From IMG/VR virus record IMGVR_UViG_3300042317_001798, positions 1-64,000 of that record: a DNA stretch of 64,000 nucleotides; one strand, written 5' to 3'. The position numbers and the translations under genes were made by a program. Under the pieces are notes generated by a model. The model was not told the DNA's origin and did not search any database. It saw only the letters and a list, made by a program, of their open reading frames with translations. Source of the DNA: a virus. How positions within the stretch are numbered: the first letter of the stretch is position 1; every line of letters begins with the position of its first letter. Positions 35,037 to 43,088 of this stretch are shown piece after piece.

Positions 35037-35645
35037 TTACTGTGAATTGCGGCCTCTTGCCCAAGGACTCATGTCCGGGTATACCGTTGTATTTGGAATT
35101 CTTGGGTGGAGGTTAAAGCTTACGCAAACTCTAGGTTTGTCTTCATTGTGTCTTTCTGTCTGATGGGGAACAAATGAGTTGAAAAATACAATCTTCCCTG
35201 TTTCTGGTTCTATTTTTGTAACCATGTTGTATGCGTTCATGGCTTCTCCGTAAAGGCAAAGTCGGCATCCTGGACCAACAGCATCGATGTAAATAACACC
35301 AGACCAGTACTCGCTTGGAAAAAGATGCGCATTCGAACTATGTCTATGGTAAGGAGTTGATTGTCCTTTTTCTAAAATTCCACACCATATGTCTGCAAGG
35401 ACAACGTCGCCAAGTACTTCGTTGGCCCTATGCTCAATCATGTCACGCAAACCCTGACACTCTTTTGTGTTTGGCAGAACGTAATCAACCCCACTCTGCA
35501 CGTCAACAAATTCTTTTGCATCTGGGAAATCTGGATGTATTCTAGATTCCAAAATTTGAGACGCTATTACCGAATAATCAATTCCTTTAATGAATGATTC
35601 ATGGGCTCTGATTGGAACTAACCAAATCCAGCCATTGTTATTCAT
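35037..35645 (-). CDS. Putative 2OG-Fe(II) oxygenase (PF13759-like, HxH type)
   Basis: A 202-aa cupin-like oxygenase. Features are ADIWCGILEKGQSTPYHRHS with His100/His102, YWSGVIYID, GKIVFFNSFVPHQTERH with His161, and PRVCVSFN with Arg172. That pattern fits the 'putative 2OG-Fe(II) oxygenase' family found in marine phages rather than the prolyl-hydroxylase type. The ATG at 35645 has AGGAG nine bases upstream. Confidence 0.78.
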   Translation of the reverse strand: MNNNGWIWLVPIRAHESFIKGIDYSVIASQILESRIHPDFPDAKEFVDVQSGVDYVLPNTKECQGLRDMIEHRANEVLGDVVLADIWCGILEKGQSTPYHRHSSNAHLFPSEYWSGVIYIDAVGPGCRLCLYGEAMNAYNMVTKIEPETGKIVFFNSFVPHQTERHNEDKPRVCVSFNLHPRIPNTTVYPDMSPWARGRNSQ

Positions 35646-36309
35646 GCGCAAAATCTCCTGTTGCTAGCCCCATTGGGGGAACATCTTTTGTCCATACATT
35701 AATGACCATTACTTGCCTTAGTCTAGACCCTGCTGGTGTCGTGTTATGTACCACATGGCCGGAATCAAATACTACGAGCCTGTTCCCCTTGTACCTAATC
35801 CTCTCTCTTTCATTTGGTGGAGAAGACGCGTATGCGGCAAGTACAGATGGCTCCAAGGCCAACGTTGAGCCATCCTCCAACCTTGAGTTGTGGATTTCGA
35901 GAAAGCCACCGTCATCATTATCGCATCCATACCAAACACAGCCAATCCGCGGTCCGTAAAACGTACCTGTCAACAGATATGCAAATGTATCCTCATCTAC
36001 ATGCTCCCCTATGAACTGACCTGGTTCGAATGTCCTGGTCCAGTATTCGAAACCAATGACCTCTTCAATCGGAAAAGGTAATCTCTTTTTCCAGATTTCT
36101 TTTATAACTAAATGCTTGAGGCTTCTTGGTTGGCTTTTCCCCCATCCATCCCAAAACATATAGGACGATAGCTCCTTGGAATCCCCGTGATACGAGTTGA
36201 GACTTGTCGCTATTTGTTGACCATCTTCATATTTCGACGCGAAAAAAGTTTCATCGCGCAAGACTTGTTCGTACAATTCTGCCGGAACGCAGTTATCTTC
36301 AACGAACAT
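35638..36309 (-). CDS. 2OG-Fe(II) dioxygenase
   Basis: A 223-aa oxygenase of a third type. The iron site is His103/Asp105 (FIGEHVDEDTF) with a distal His at 185 or 188 (DSGHVVHNTTPAG) and an Arg (SRLRQVMVINVW) for 2-oxoglutarate. The FEPGQFIGEHVDED block and FDSGHVVHNT block are typical of phage prolyl-hydroxylase-like enzymes. It overlaps the following gene by eight bases and is three bases after the aspartyl-hydroxylase-like gene. Confidence 0.82.
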   Translation of the reverse strand: MFVEDNCVPAELYEQVLRDETFFASKYEDGQQIATSLNSYHGDSKELSSYMFWDGWGKSQPRSLKHLVIKEIWKKRLPFPIEEVIGFEYWTRTFEPGQFIGEHVDEDTFAYLLTGTFYGPRIGCVWYGCDNDDGGFLEIHNSRLEDGSTLALEPSVLAAYASSPPNERERIRYKGNRLVVFDSGHVVHNTTPAGSRLRQVMVINVWTKDVPPMGLATGDFAHE

Positions 36310-36312
36310 AAT

Positions 36313-37029
36313 TTATAAAAACTTTTCATTCGGAAATTTACTTCTGAGGTAAGCAAGGTCAAAGTCGAACATCAAAACAAGACGTCTTGATGTACCATCA
36401 TGTCTTACCGAGTGCTCAAACGGCGGGCCATCCTTGAAAGCAAGAATCTTGCCTTCTTCCCAACTTTTTGTTTCGTCGCCTACGGTTATTCTACAGTCCT
36501 TATCGTTTATTAGGCACAGGTGACTTCTCATTAGTTGGTCAGAACCAAAATGCGGATTTACTACCGCCCCAGGATGCATTATGCTGAACATTCCGCCAGA
36601 ACATTGGTTGCTGTCAGCGAACTCAGCAACTATCGAGTTAAACGTTTTGAATTGTTTCCTAACGTGCTCTAGGTGTGTTTCTAGATTGGCTTTTGTTTTC
36701 CACCTCAGTATTTTTTTTACCATTTCCGTATTTGCCCACTGCTTGGGGTCACTTGCTGGTGGAGTTCCGGCAACCGCTACGTCCCAGGAGCCTGTATAAA
36801 GCTTTCGCCTATCCCCTTCCGGCAAGTCTGATTGTGGATTTTCGTACCTTGCGTGAGAGAGGGTAACATTTGGGGCAGGCAGAGAAACCTTGTTATCGGA
36901 GTATGGGTGTTGAGTGTTTTCGTAAACGATGTACTCGTCACGTATCTTTTCCCAGTTTTTCTCAATCTGCACACACACGGGCAAGGACCTGATTAATTCA
37001 TCCCAGAACCTTGGCTGCAAGTCACTCAT
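36313..37029 (-). CDS. Aspartyl/asparaginyl β-hydroxylase-family protein
   Basis: A 238-aa protein with the C-terminal hydroxylase domain: FSIMHPGAVVNPHFGSD with His160, RSHLCLINDKDCRITVGD with Arg168, SWEEGKILAFKDGPPFEHSV with His206, and RRLVLMFDFD. This family hydroxylates Asp, Asn or Pro residues in peptides or small molecules. A poor ribosome site precedes the start; a 36-base gap separates it from the methyltransferase-like gene upstream. Confidence 0.85.
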   Translation of the reverse strand: MSDLQPRFWDELIRSLPVCVQIEKNWEKIRDEYIVYENTQHPYSDNKVSLPAPNVTLSHARYENPQSDLPEGDRRKLYTGSWDVAVAGTPPASDPKQWANTEMVKKILRWKTKANLETHLEHVRKQFKTFNSIVAEFADSNQCSGGMFSIMHPGAVVNPHFGSDQLMRSHLCLINDKDCRITVGDETKSWEEGKILAFKDGPPFEHSVRHDGTSRRLVLMFDFDLAYLRSKFPNEKFL

Positions 37030-37065
37030 TTTTTGATACTAACACGTTTCACGTGCTTAAAGATT

Positions 37066-37791
37066 TTAATTTTTAATGAAAACCGTTTGTCCGTATCCGT
37101 TGGCCAGGTGGTATGTGTGCCCGTCGCTGTTTTTAAGAATTTCATGCATGCTTGAATATGGGTGAATATGAAAGTCTTCCCTGTAAAGCTTCGTATTGTG
37201 ATTGGACATGCCAATCAGTAGAACACCACCAGGATTCAGTGATTCAACCAAATCTTTAACAAGTTTGTCATTGCCCACAAGAGACCAACCCCAGCAAATG
37301 GCCATGTCAAATGTGTTTTCAGATATTTCATTTGGCTCGACGACGCAGTATTCGTTAAGCTCATTGATGCCCGGGCCAGGTAATTCTAGTTCCCCGGCAA
37401 TATGCTCCAAAAAGAACAATGAGTGATTATTCACAAAACACAAGTCTGTGTCTGGAAATTTTGCTTTATACATACTCCAAAGTAGTATTTCTGCATCGAC
37501 GAATAACAAGGAATTTGGCTTCTTTGTCATTAGAACTTGTTCTTGAGCGATGTATTCAGCTTCGATTATCGCTGCCCATTCTGGTTCCATTCCCTTAATG
37601 AGTTCATAAATCCAGTATGTGTTCAGTCCTGCTACAGCAACATTTCTCTTGTCAAGATTGATTGATGAAAGCCAGCTTGATACCGCGCTTCCTGCATCGC
37701 TCATCAACTGAGCAAAATCAATATTGTTGCTAAATTGGGTCTTTGATGACTGCTGCGTCACCAGAGCGCTCCTAATTGCAAAATTATCCAT
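37066..37791 (-). CDS. SAM-dependent methyltransferase-like protein
   Basis: A 241-aa Rossmann-fold protein. The segments NVAVAGLNTYWIYELIKG, FDMAICWGWSLVGNDKLVKDLVESLNPGGVLLIGMSN resemble strands and helices 1, 4 and 5 of class I methyltransferases. The glycine-rich motif I is degenerate, so activity is not certain. It overlaps the small gene at 37784 by eight bases. Possibly a decoration enzyme acting on the same target as the oxygenases. Confidence 0.6.
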   Translation of the reverse strand: MDNFAIRSALVTQQSSKTQFSNNIDFAQLMSDAGSAVSSWLSSINLDKRNVAVAGLNTYWIYELIKGMEPEWAAIIEAEYIAQEQVLMTKKPNSLLFVDAEILLWSMYKAKFPDTDLCFVNNHSLFFLEHIAGELELPGPGINELNEYCVVEPNEISENTFDMAICWGWSLVGNDKLVKDLVESLNPGGVLLIGMSNHNTKLYREDFHIHPYSSMHEILKNSDGHTYHLANGYGQTVFIKN

Positions 37792-38092
37792 TTTGGATTA
37801 CCGCCAATACAACTTGTCTCTGGAACCAGAGATGCCTTGCCCTATTTGTTAGTAGAAAATTTCTTTTACGCGTTAAGTCGTAGTATGGTTTTCCCTGTTG
37901 GTTAAATGTCGAACTGCTCATGTGAAATGACTGTCTCAGACTAAAAAAAATGTCGTCGAACTCGACTTCGGATATTTGATTGAACTCCATACCGGCTATG
38001 TACATTATCTTTGCGAGTTCGCGCTCTATTTCCTGCAAGTGCGAAGCAGCATCGAAGAGAGGCTCTTCACCGTGTTGTCTAGTCTGTTTCAT
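37784..38092 (-). CDS. Small hypothetical protein
   Basis: A 102-aa protein, helical and basic at its C-terminus (LTRKRNFLLTNRARHLWFQRQ). First of five consecutive small orphan genes reading left. Overlaps its upstream neighbour by fourteen bases and its downstream neighbour by eight. No family recognised. Confidence 0.65.
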   Translation of the reverse strand: MKQTRQHGEEPLFDAASHLQEIERELAKIMYIAGMEFNQISEVEFDDIFFSLRQSFHMSSSTFNQQGKPYYDLTRKRNFLLTNRARHLWFQRQVVLAVIQNG

Positions 38093-38387
38093 CTGTAAAT
38101 TCCTCGGTCCAGTCGTCGTTTATATCAATCGGGTCTTGTCCAAATTGGGACATTGGGTCATTCCCCTGTAGGCGCTCACAAAATAATGCAGCGCCGTCCG
38201 GAAGAACGAAAGAAAAAGTTTTTGGGTTCCAGTGCAAAACATTTTCTGTTCTATCTGGATTGTCCATTGGGTTGGTTATGTCTGGTTCTGATTTTGACTG
38301 CTCAGGACAGATGTTGTATTGCCCTGTAGCGATGGCAGCGTCCACCAGCGGAACATTCCTTTTGATTGGCGGTAAATTCAGCTCCAC
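38079..38387 (-). CDS. Small hypothetical protein
   Basis: A 102-aa acidic, proline-rich protein (NPMDNPDRTENVLHWNPKTFSFVLPDG near the middle) that ends in a run of Asp/Glu. It looks poorly structured apart from that central strand region. No family recognised. Overlaps the next gene by fourteen bases. Confidence 0.6.
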   Translation of the reverse strand: MELNLPPIKRNVPLVDAAIATGQYNICPEQSKSEPDITNPMDNPDRTENVLHWNPKTFSFVLPDGAALFCERLQGNDPMSQFGQDPIDINDDWTEEFTDETD

Positions 38388-38397
38388 AATGAAACCA

Positions 38398-38613
38398 CTA
38401 CGAGAGTCGCTGCAGAGACTCTATTTGTCTAATCAGATTGTTGAAAGACTTGTATCTTGTTGCGTCTGATTCTGGAGTCTCTGGGTTTTCAAAATTCTCA
38501 TCAAGTGTTTCTGGATTGACGCCAAGAGAAAGGGCAAGTACGTATATCGAGTATTCAAGATATTGCTTTGCTTCTTGTCGTGCTTGTTGTTTTTGTTCAT
38601 CCGAAAGCGCCAT
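38398..38613 (-). CDS. Small hypothetical helical protein
   Basis: A 71-aa helical protein starting MALSDEQKQQARQEAKQYLEY with an acidic middle and a second helix at the end (FNNLIRQIESLQRLS). A good AGGAG ribosome site lies 9 bases upstream of the ATG, which supports expression. Function unknown. Confidence 0.65.
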   Translation of the reverse strand: MALSDEQKQQARQEAKQYLEYSIYVLALSLGVNPETLDENFENPETPESDATRYKSFNNLIRQIESLQRLS

Positions 38614-38625
38614 GTTGATTTTCTC

Positions 38626-38871
38626 CTATTTAAGTGTGTCCATTGTCAGATTCGATGCTTGTCTAAAGTGGCCGACTTGGCGCAATAACTTTTCTTTGCG
38701 AGTTGGTCTATCAGAATCACGAACATTAAGGTTTTCCATAACTTCATCTTCGGATATCTCAAGAGGGTCTATGGCGCTCAGAAGCAATGTATGAATCTGG
38801 GCGTTAATCAGCTGCTGATGCAGTCTAAACCCAGCAGCAATCTTTGCCTGTTTGCTAATCCCAAATTGCAT
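38626..38871 (-). CDS. Small hypothetical helical protein
   Basis: An 81-aa protein with a helical N-terminal half (KQAKIAAGFRLHQQLINAQIHTLLL) and a charged second half. It has no cysteines and no membrane segment. It lies between two genes of the same character with gaps of 6-12 bases. Confidence 0.6.
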   Translation of the reverse strand: MQFGISKQAKIAAGFRLHQQLINAQIHTLLLSAIDPLEISEDEVMENLNVRDSDRPTRKEKLLRQVGHFRQASNLTMDTLK

Positions 38872-38877
38872 TTTTGC

Positions 38878-39099
38878 CTACGAGTTAAGTTCATTCAGCT
38901 TGCGCTTAATCAGTTTTACTGCATTTATTGACTCATTGAGGATTGGGACCTCGAAATTGTGCTCAGCCTCAAGAATAAATGTGTCTGGGTCTATTCCGTG
39001 CCCAATCAGTCTTTCAAACAACACCTTTTCGGCGTCCCTAAGGCTGCGCTCAAATATCCCGCGCTTCTCGTTATTTGTCAATTGAGACGAAAATTCCAT
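38878..39099 (-). CDS. Small hypothetical helical protein
   Basis: A 73-aa helical protein (ERSLRDAEKVLFERLIGHGIDPD near the middle). The ATG at 39099 is preferred to the preceding GTG; GGAG and AGG lie just upstream. It is the first of the small-gene run, 43 bases after the stop of the 39143 gene. Confidence 0.6.
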   Translation of the reverse strand: MEFSSQLTNNEKRGIFERSLRDAEKVLFERLIGHGIDPDTFILEAEHNFEVPILNESINAVKLIKRKLNELNS

Positions 39100-39142
39100 C
39101 ACCTATCTCCGATTGTGTTGTTTGCTTTGAATCATACCACCA

Positions 39143-39850
39143 TTATACTATGGGCTCCGAAAGTGCTGGCAGCCCAGCAAATGTTGGGCCTATTTGATTT
39201 CCGTCCGCGTCAAGACCTGTCTTAATGCCCTTTGTCCAAGTCCATGGGCGTTCGATATTGTTCTGCGACTTGAGTTGACCATATTTTGACCTTGCCTCCA
39301 CCAGCTCCTTATCGTCCCATAGTGTCACTACCTCGAATTCTGCGTCTTTAATGATTTGAGGCGAGTAGATGTTAAAAAAACACAAAGGCGAACCGGCTGG
39401 GAAAACTACTTCCTGATTTTCTTTTGTTATCTTCCAGTTCATTTGAACTTCGTCAGGCCACCACCACGAAGGAATCGTTGCTGACAGCCCGACAGCGCCG
39501 TCTATAAAGTAATTTGGAGAGCCCGAAATCCAAGTCTCATACCCTGGCTCGGTGTTTATAATCCATCCCATGTGTAGGGAAATGGTTCCTATTATTGATG
39601 ATGTGGCTTGCTTTCTGCCGCTTTTAGTAAATTCGCCTGCAAGTATTTCGGGGGGAGTGTTTCCGCCGGACCATTTAATTACAAGGTCCTCCTCCATCTG
39701 CACTTCCCATCCCATTACATTCGCCACGGAGACTGGCATGCATTGATAAGCGTGTTTTTTATGTGTCTCGTCCATCCAGTCTCTCTTTAATCTTGACTGA
39801 ACTATCCGAGGTGGATTTGGGTCTGTTCTTTTTAAAACTATCTTGCTCAT
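39143..39850 (-). CDS. Conserved hypothetical protein, resembles DUF6065
   Basis: A 235-aa protein with a CMPVSVANVMGWEVQ motif near residue 37, then DLVIKWSGGNTPP, a FTKSGRKQATSSIIGTISLHMGW block and IPSWWWPDEVQMNWKIT. This order resembles DUF6065 proteins seen in aquatic phages and bacteria; I am not certain. The many Trp residues suggest a β-rich binding protein. Its ATG overlaps the stop of the upstream oxygenase by four bases, so it may serve that enzyme. Confidence 0.6.
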   Translation of the reverse strand: MSKIVLKRTDPNPPRIVQSRLKRDWMDETHKKHAYQCMPVSVANVMGWEVQMEEDLVIKWSGGNTPPEILAGEFTKSGRKQATSSIIGTISLHMGWIINTEPGYETWISGSPNYFIDGAVGLSATIPSWWWPDEVQMNWKITKENQEVVFPAGSPLCFFNIYSPQIIKDAEFEVVTLWDDKELVEARSKYGQLKSQNNIERPWTWTKGIKTGLDADGNQIGPTFAGLPALSEPIV

Positions 39851-40566
39851 TTCTTTACCGACATATCAATACTTGTTCCAGACGAAACCCCAGCCCCATA
39901 TGTTGCCTTTGAGCCGTCAATATTCTCCCCGTAGCCATGTTTGTGAGTTCTGTCGTTGTAGTCAAACATGGTCACTGCCGCATACTTTGTTCCAGAAACA
40001 ACAGGTCGCGACGCGTGGGCATACGTAAACGTAGATGGGAACATTACGTTGTCCCCAGCGGCAAACTTCACGTTTAGGTCAAGATATGGGAACCAAAGCT
40101 CACCCCCCTCGTAGTCGTCATTTATGTATATGACTGACGAAACTGTACAGTTATAAGAAAATCCATGGTCTGTGTGAACGTTGAAGTGCTGACCAGGCTT
40201 ATATCGCACATAATTTATGGCTTCACGATAATCCATTTTGATGTTAAATCTTTGCTGATAGTCGTTAAGACATGCCGTTAATATTTCAACGGTATCTTCG
40301 TATACTGAGCGAAGTCCGGAAAATTCTTGTGGCAAGTTTGCTATATGGGCATCTCCCAATTTACAATCAACGCAGTCTCTGTATTCTGGCATTTTTTGTT
40401 GGTCGCCAACGAGTGCATCCATCCACATATACGGCGCGGTTTCACTGGACCCAATCGCCTCTTCAATTCTCTCCGGTATGTTCAATTCCCGTGGGAGCGC
40501 ATTGCGATAGACGATTATTGCCAATCTCGGGTCTCCAATAAACTCAACCTCGATATTTCTTACCAT
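39847..40566 (-). CDS. 2OG-Fe(II) dioxygenase (prolyl-4-hydroxylase-like)
   Basis: A 239-aa oxygenase with a typical prolyl-4-hydroxylase core: INYVRYKPGQHFNVHTDHG with His131/Asp133, SSVIYINDDYEGGELWFPYLD, GDNVMFPS, and YAHASRPVVSGTKYAAVTMF with His184 and Lys194 in the 2-oxoglutarate position. GGAG sits 8 bases before the ATG. It overlaps the next gene downstream of the neighbouring oxygenase by 23 bases, the largest overlap in the array. Confidence 0.9.
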   Translation of the reverse strand: MVRNIEVEFIGDPRLAIIVYRNALPRELNIPERIEEAIGSSETAPYMWMDALVGDQQKMPEYRDCVDCKLGDAHIANLPQEFSGLRSVYEDTVEILTACLNDYQQRFNIKMDYREAINYVRYKPGQHFNVHTDHGFSYNCTVSSVIYINDDYEGGELWFPYLDLNVKFAAGDNVMFPSTFTYAHASRPVVSGTKYAAVTMFDYNDRTHKHGYGENIDGSKATYGAGVSSGTSIDMSVKK

Positions 40567-41098
40567 ATTGGTTGCTCCTTTTTTGTTTATGTTTCATAGA
40601 AAACCACATTGGGCATGCCCACCTATCCCCTCCGTATACATTATCTACATAATGAGCAAATTCAATACCGCCACCATAAATTACAACCCGGCCTGGGGAT
40701 GGCTTCACGGTATTGCCCGTATCGGCAAAAACAAGTTCCCCCCCATTGAATTCTTGGTTCAAATACAGAACCGCAGACACATCAAAGTCCTCACACCCAA
40801 GCTTTGGTGAGCCATCCAAATTCTGCCTGTCTGCGTGCAGTGTTGGGACATGAAGTCCAGATTTGCTGACAAAAATTCCGGGCATTCTATGCTCAAGTTC
40901 AATGTCATATTTTTTCTCTGCGGCTGCCATGACAACCCATGATGCAAATATCAATGACTCGGCGGCTTCAAAATCTTCTGTCAGTAGTCTGTCAATTCCA
41001 ATACTTTCGCCAATTTTTACTGCCGCCGACAATATTTTGGAAATAGTCGTATCTTCAAAAAGCGAATCTATGATATGTACTTTGTCTACTCTATTCAT
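40544..41098 (-). CDS. 2OG-Fe(II) dioxygenase (HADxxxLDGxP subfamily)
   Basis: A 184-aa oxygenase. His88/Asp90 lie in LHADRQNLDGSP, His149 in EFAHYVDNV and Arg159 in GGDRWACPMWF; LYLNQEFNGGELVF gives the jelly-roll core. The LHAD..(L)DG.P sequence links it to the proteins at 41091 and 42494. The ATG at 41098 is chosen; it overlaps the upstream stop by eight bases. Confidence 0.85.
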   Translation of the reverse strand: MNRVDKVHIIDSLFEDTTISKILSAAVKIGESIGIDRLLTEDFEAAESLIFASWVVMAAAEKKYDIELEHRMPGIFVSKSGLHVPTLHADRQNLDGSPKLGCEDFDVSAVLYLNQEFNGGELVFADTGNTVKPSPGRVVIYGGGIEFAHYVDNVYGGDRWACPMWFSMKHKQKRSNQYGKKYRG

Positions 41099-41726
41099 CC
41101 ACAACAGTATAGAACGATGGGGTCGTATATCTCTCCCCAGATTCAACCATGCTTACCCCGTGTAAGTACCCAACATCACCAGGATGTATCACTGCCAAGC
41201 CGGGTTTTGGTCTAACGGTAATCCCGTGCTGTGGGTAATACAAATCGCCACCCTCAAAGTCGTCATTGTAATAGAACAATGAATTGATGTCGTAATCCGT
41301 GAAGGCGTTTGGTCTTCCGTCATTTAGTTGCTTATCGGCATGGGGGCGCTGCTCTATGCCTGCCCGCCATTTCATTATCACCGGAGGGCGCACTGAAACA
41401 GAAACCTGAAAAAGCTCTTCGATGAGGTTCTTCATTTTGTAGATGTATTTATCAACAATTTCATAAACCTCCGAGTTCAGCTCCTTTAAAATTTCAGAAC
41501 TGCACTGCCTGTCGTTCCAGTATTCTGCGTTATACAAACATGTTCCATCTTCCGCATAAACGCTTTCGGCTGTGTTGTTCCATTTATTTATTGTTGGGCA
41601 AAATTTCTGAACTAAGAGCAAGTCTTCTAGTTCGATAAAATTTTCAATTATGTGGATGTTCTCTGGTCCGCTGCCAAAATGCCCGGGTTTTATCTTCCAG
41701 GGTGAATCGATATCAATCATTTCCAT
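41091..41726 (-). CDS. 2OG-Fe(II) dioxygenase (HADxxxLDGxP subfamily)
   Basis: A 211-aa oxygenase. His129/Asp131 lie in RPHADKQLNDGRPN, His189 in YLHGVSMVESGERY and Arg199 follows; SLFYYNDDFEGGDLYYPQHG is the core strand pair. It has an ENIHIIENFIELEDLLLVQ start that resembles KSNIVVVENFMTPEHVELA in the protein at 42494, so the two are close paralogues separated by a sulfotransferase gene. Confidence 0.88.
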   Translation of the reverse strand: MEMIDIDSPWKIKPGHFGSGPENIHIIENFIELEDLLLVQKFCPTINKWNNTAESVYAEDGTCLYNAEYWNDRQCSSEILKELNSEVYEIVDKYIYKMKNLIEELFQVSVSVRPPVIMKWRAGIEQRPHADKQLNDGRPNAFTDYDINSLFYYNDDFEGGDLYYPQHGITVRPKPGLAVIHPGDVGYLHGVSMVESGERYTTPSFYTVVDE

Positions 41727-42501
41727 GTGATTTCCTTTGGGACGTTATATGTTCATACAACATAACATCCAATTTGCTTCTTTCAAGTATTTCCTTTTTT
41801 TGTGACGGGCTCGGTTTTATTCCAGCTCGGACCGATGAGTTCATTTTTTCTAAACCCAACCCTACAAATTCAACATTGAATTTATCCTTAAATTGATAAG
41901 TCAAATATTTTTCTACGGCCATTCGCTCGTTCATTTCAAAAATTGTAATGTCTTTAATTCTGTCTATTAGTTCTTTTTCTCCAGTAGGTAAATCGGACTC
42001 GACAAACCATGCACCATTAGGCTGAATACTAACCCCTGGTGATTCATCCCCAACATCTAAGACTGCATTGATTTCAACCATCCTGCACGTAAGCATCTTG
42101 GTTTGCAAATTTCCGTCAGATGAAAACAATTTACATCCAAAAATTGTTTCGTATTTTCCGTCTAAGAACTTGTCAAGAATTTCGTTTGTAAATTCCCTTC
42201 GGGACGACATGGCCCTGTATGCAGCAATGCTGACAAAATGGTCTACCGGCTCCCTTATAACGGAGAACGTCTCCAGGCTGCTGTCGTTGTGTAAAATTGG
42301 ATTGATTGCAAAATGACCACTAATTGTGGGCCATTCGCTCATTGTTATGTGATTATATGAAAATTCAAAAATCCCAGGGGTTTGGTTTTCGTATTTATCA
42401 AGACCCTTTTTGTATCTATCCAGTTCAAACGATTTATGTATTGCGTAAAGTATTCCGGTCCCAGATGTGCGCGGTATATGCAGATGATAAAGATTACCCA
42501 T
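41713..42501 (-). CDS. Sulfotransferase-family protein
   Basis: A 262-aa protein with the sulfotransferase nucleotide signatures: HIPRTSGTG (residues 8-16), the 5'-phosphosulfate loop, and FSVIREPVDHFVS (79-91), the 3'-phosphate binding strand and helix. Such enzymes move sulfate from PAPS to hydroxyl or amino groups of sugars, proteins or lipids. It lies between two oxygenases and overlaps them by 8-14 bases, so a hydroxyl group installed by those enzymes could be the acceptor. That link is inference. Confidence 0.82.
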   Translation of the reverse strand: MGNLYHLHIPRTSGTGILYAIHKSFELDRYKKGLDKYENQTPGIFEFSYNHITMSEWPTISGHFAINPILHNDSSLETFSVIREPVDHFVSIAAYRAMSSRREFTNEILDKFLDGKYETIFGCKLFSSDGNLQTKMLTCRMVEINAVLDVGDESPGVSIQPNGAWFVESDLPTGEKELIDRIKDITIFEMNERMAVEKYLTYQFKDKFNVEFVGLGLEKMNSSVRAGIKPSPSQKKEILERSKLDVMLYEHITSQRKSHGND

Positions 42502-43078
42502 TTTGGGCCATCTCTATTAATTTCCTGTGTTTTTCTGGAACCCAGAAGTGGGGAGATGTATATCTAACTCCTTCTATCACTTGCCTTACGCCATGGAGGT
42601 AATAACTGCTGGATGGAAAAAATATCAAAGAACCCTCTTTTGGTTTTAGTTCAAGTCCGTGTTGCGGAAAATATATTTCCCCACCTGTGTAATTCTGATT
42701 TATATAAATTACGGAACCGTAATCAACTATGTATGTTCCGTTTGGCGTGCCGTCTAGGTCTTCGCCATCCGCGTGAAGACCTTGACTCTCCCCAGAGTCC
42801 CATCTTCGTATGCCCGGTCTTGCTGTCTCTAGGATTCTCCCAAATTTAAACTCAATCATTTTCTTTACGTCATCAACGTATGATTGCATTATTTCATAGA
42901 GTTCGGGGTTATCCTTCTGCATTTTTTTGTATGTGGATATCTTGTCATTACCGCCCTTTGACCATGACTCCCACTCATTGATTGAATAGCAATAGCGATA
43001 TGCAAGTTCGACGTGTTCGGGCGTCATAAAATTTTCTACTACAACTATGTTTGATTTGTCGGCAGCTGCAGCTCTCAT
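42494..43078 (-). CDS. 2OG-Fe(II) dioxygenase (HADxxxLDGxP subfamily)
   Basis: A 194-aa oxygenase. His102/Asp104 lie in GLHADGEDLDGTPNG, His162 in YYLHGVRQVIEGVRY with Arg172 after it, and YINQNYTGGEIYFPQHG is the core. Its HADGEDLDGTP matches the neighbours at 40544 and 41091. It lies 10 bases after the glutathione-peroxidase-like gene at 43089 and ends cassette C. Confidence 0.88.
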   Translation of the reverse strand: MRAAAADKSNIVVVENFMTPEHVELAYRYCYSINEWESWSKGGNDKISTYKKMQKDNPELYEIMQSYVDDVKKMIEFKFGRILETARPGIRRWDSGESQGLHADGEDLDGTPNGTYIVDYGSVIYINQNYTGGEIYFPQHGLELKPKEGSLIFFPSSSYYLHGVRQVIEGVRYTSPHFWVPEKHRKLIEMAQNG

Positions 43079-43088
43079 GGCTACAACC

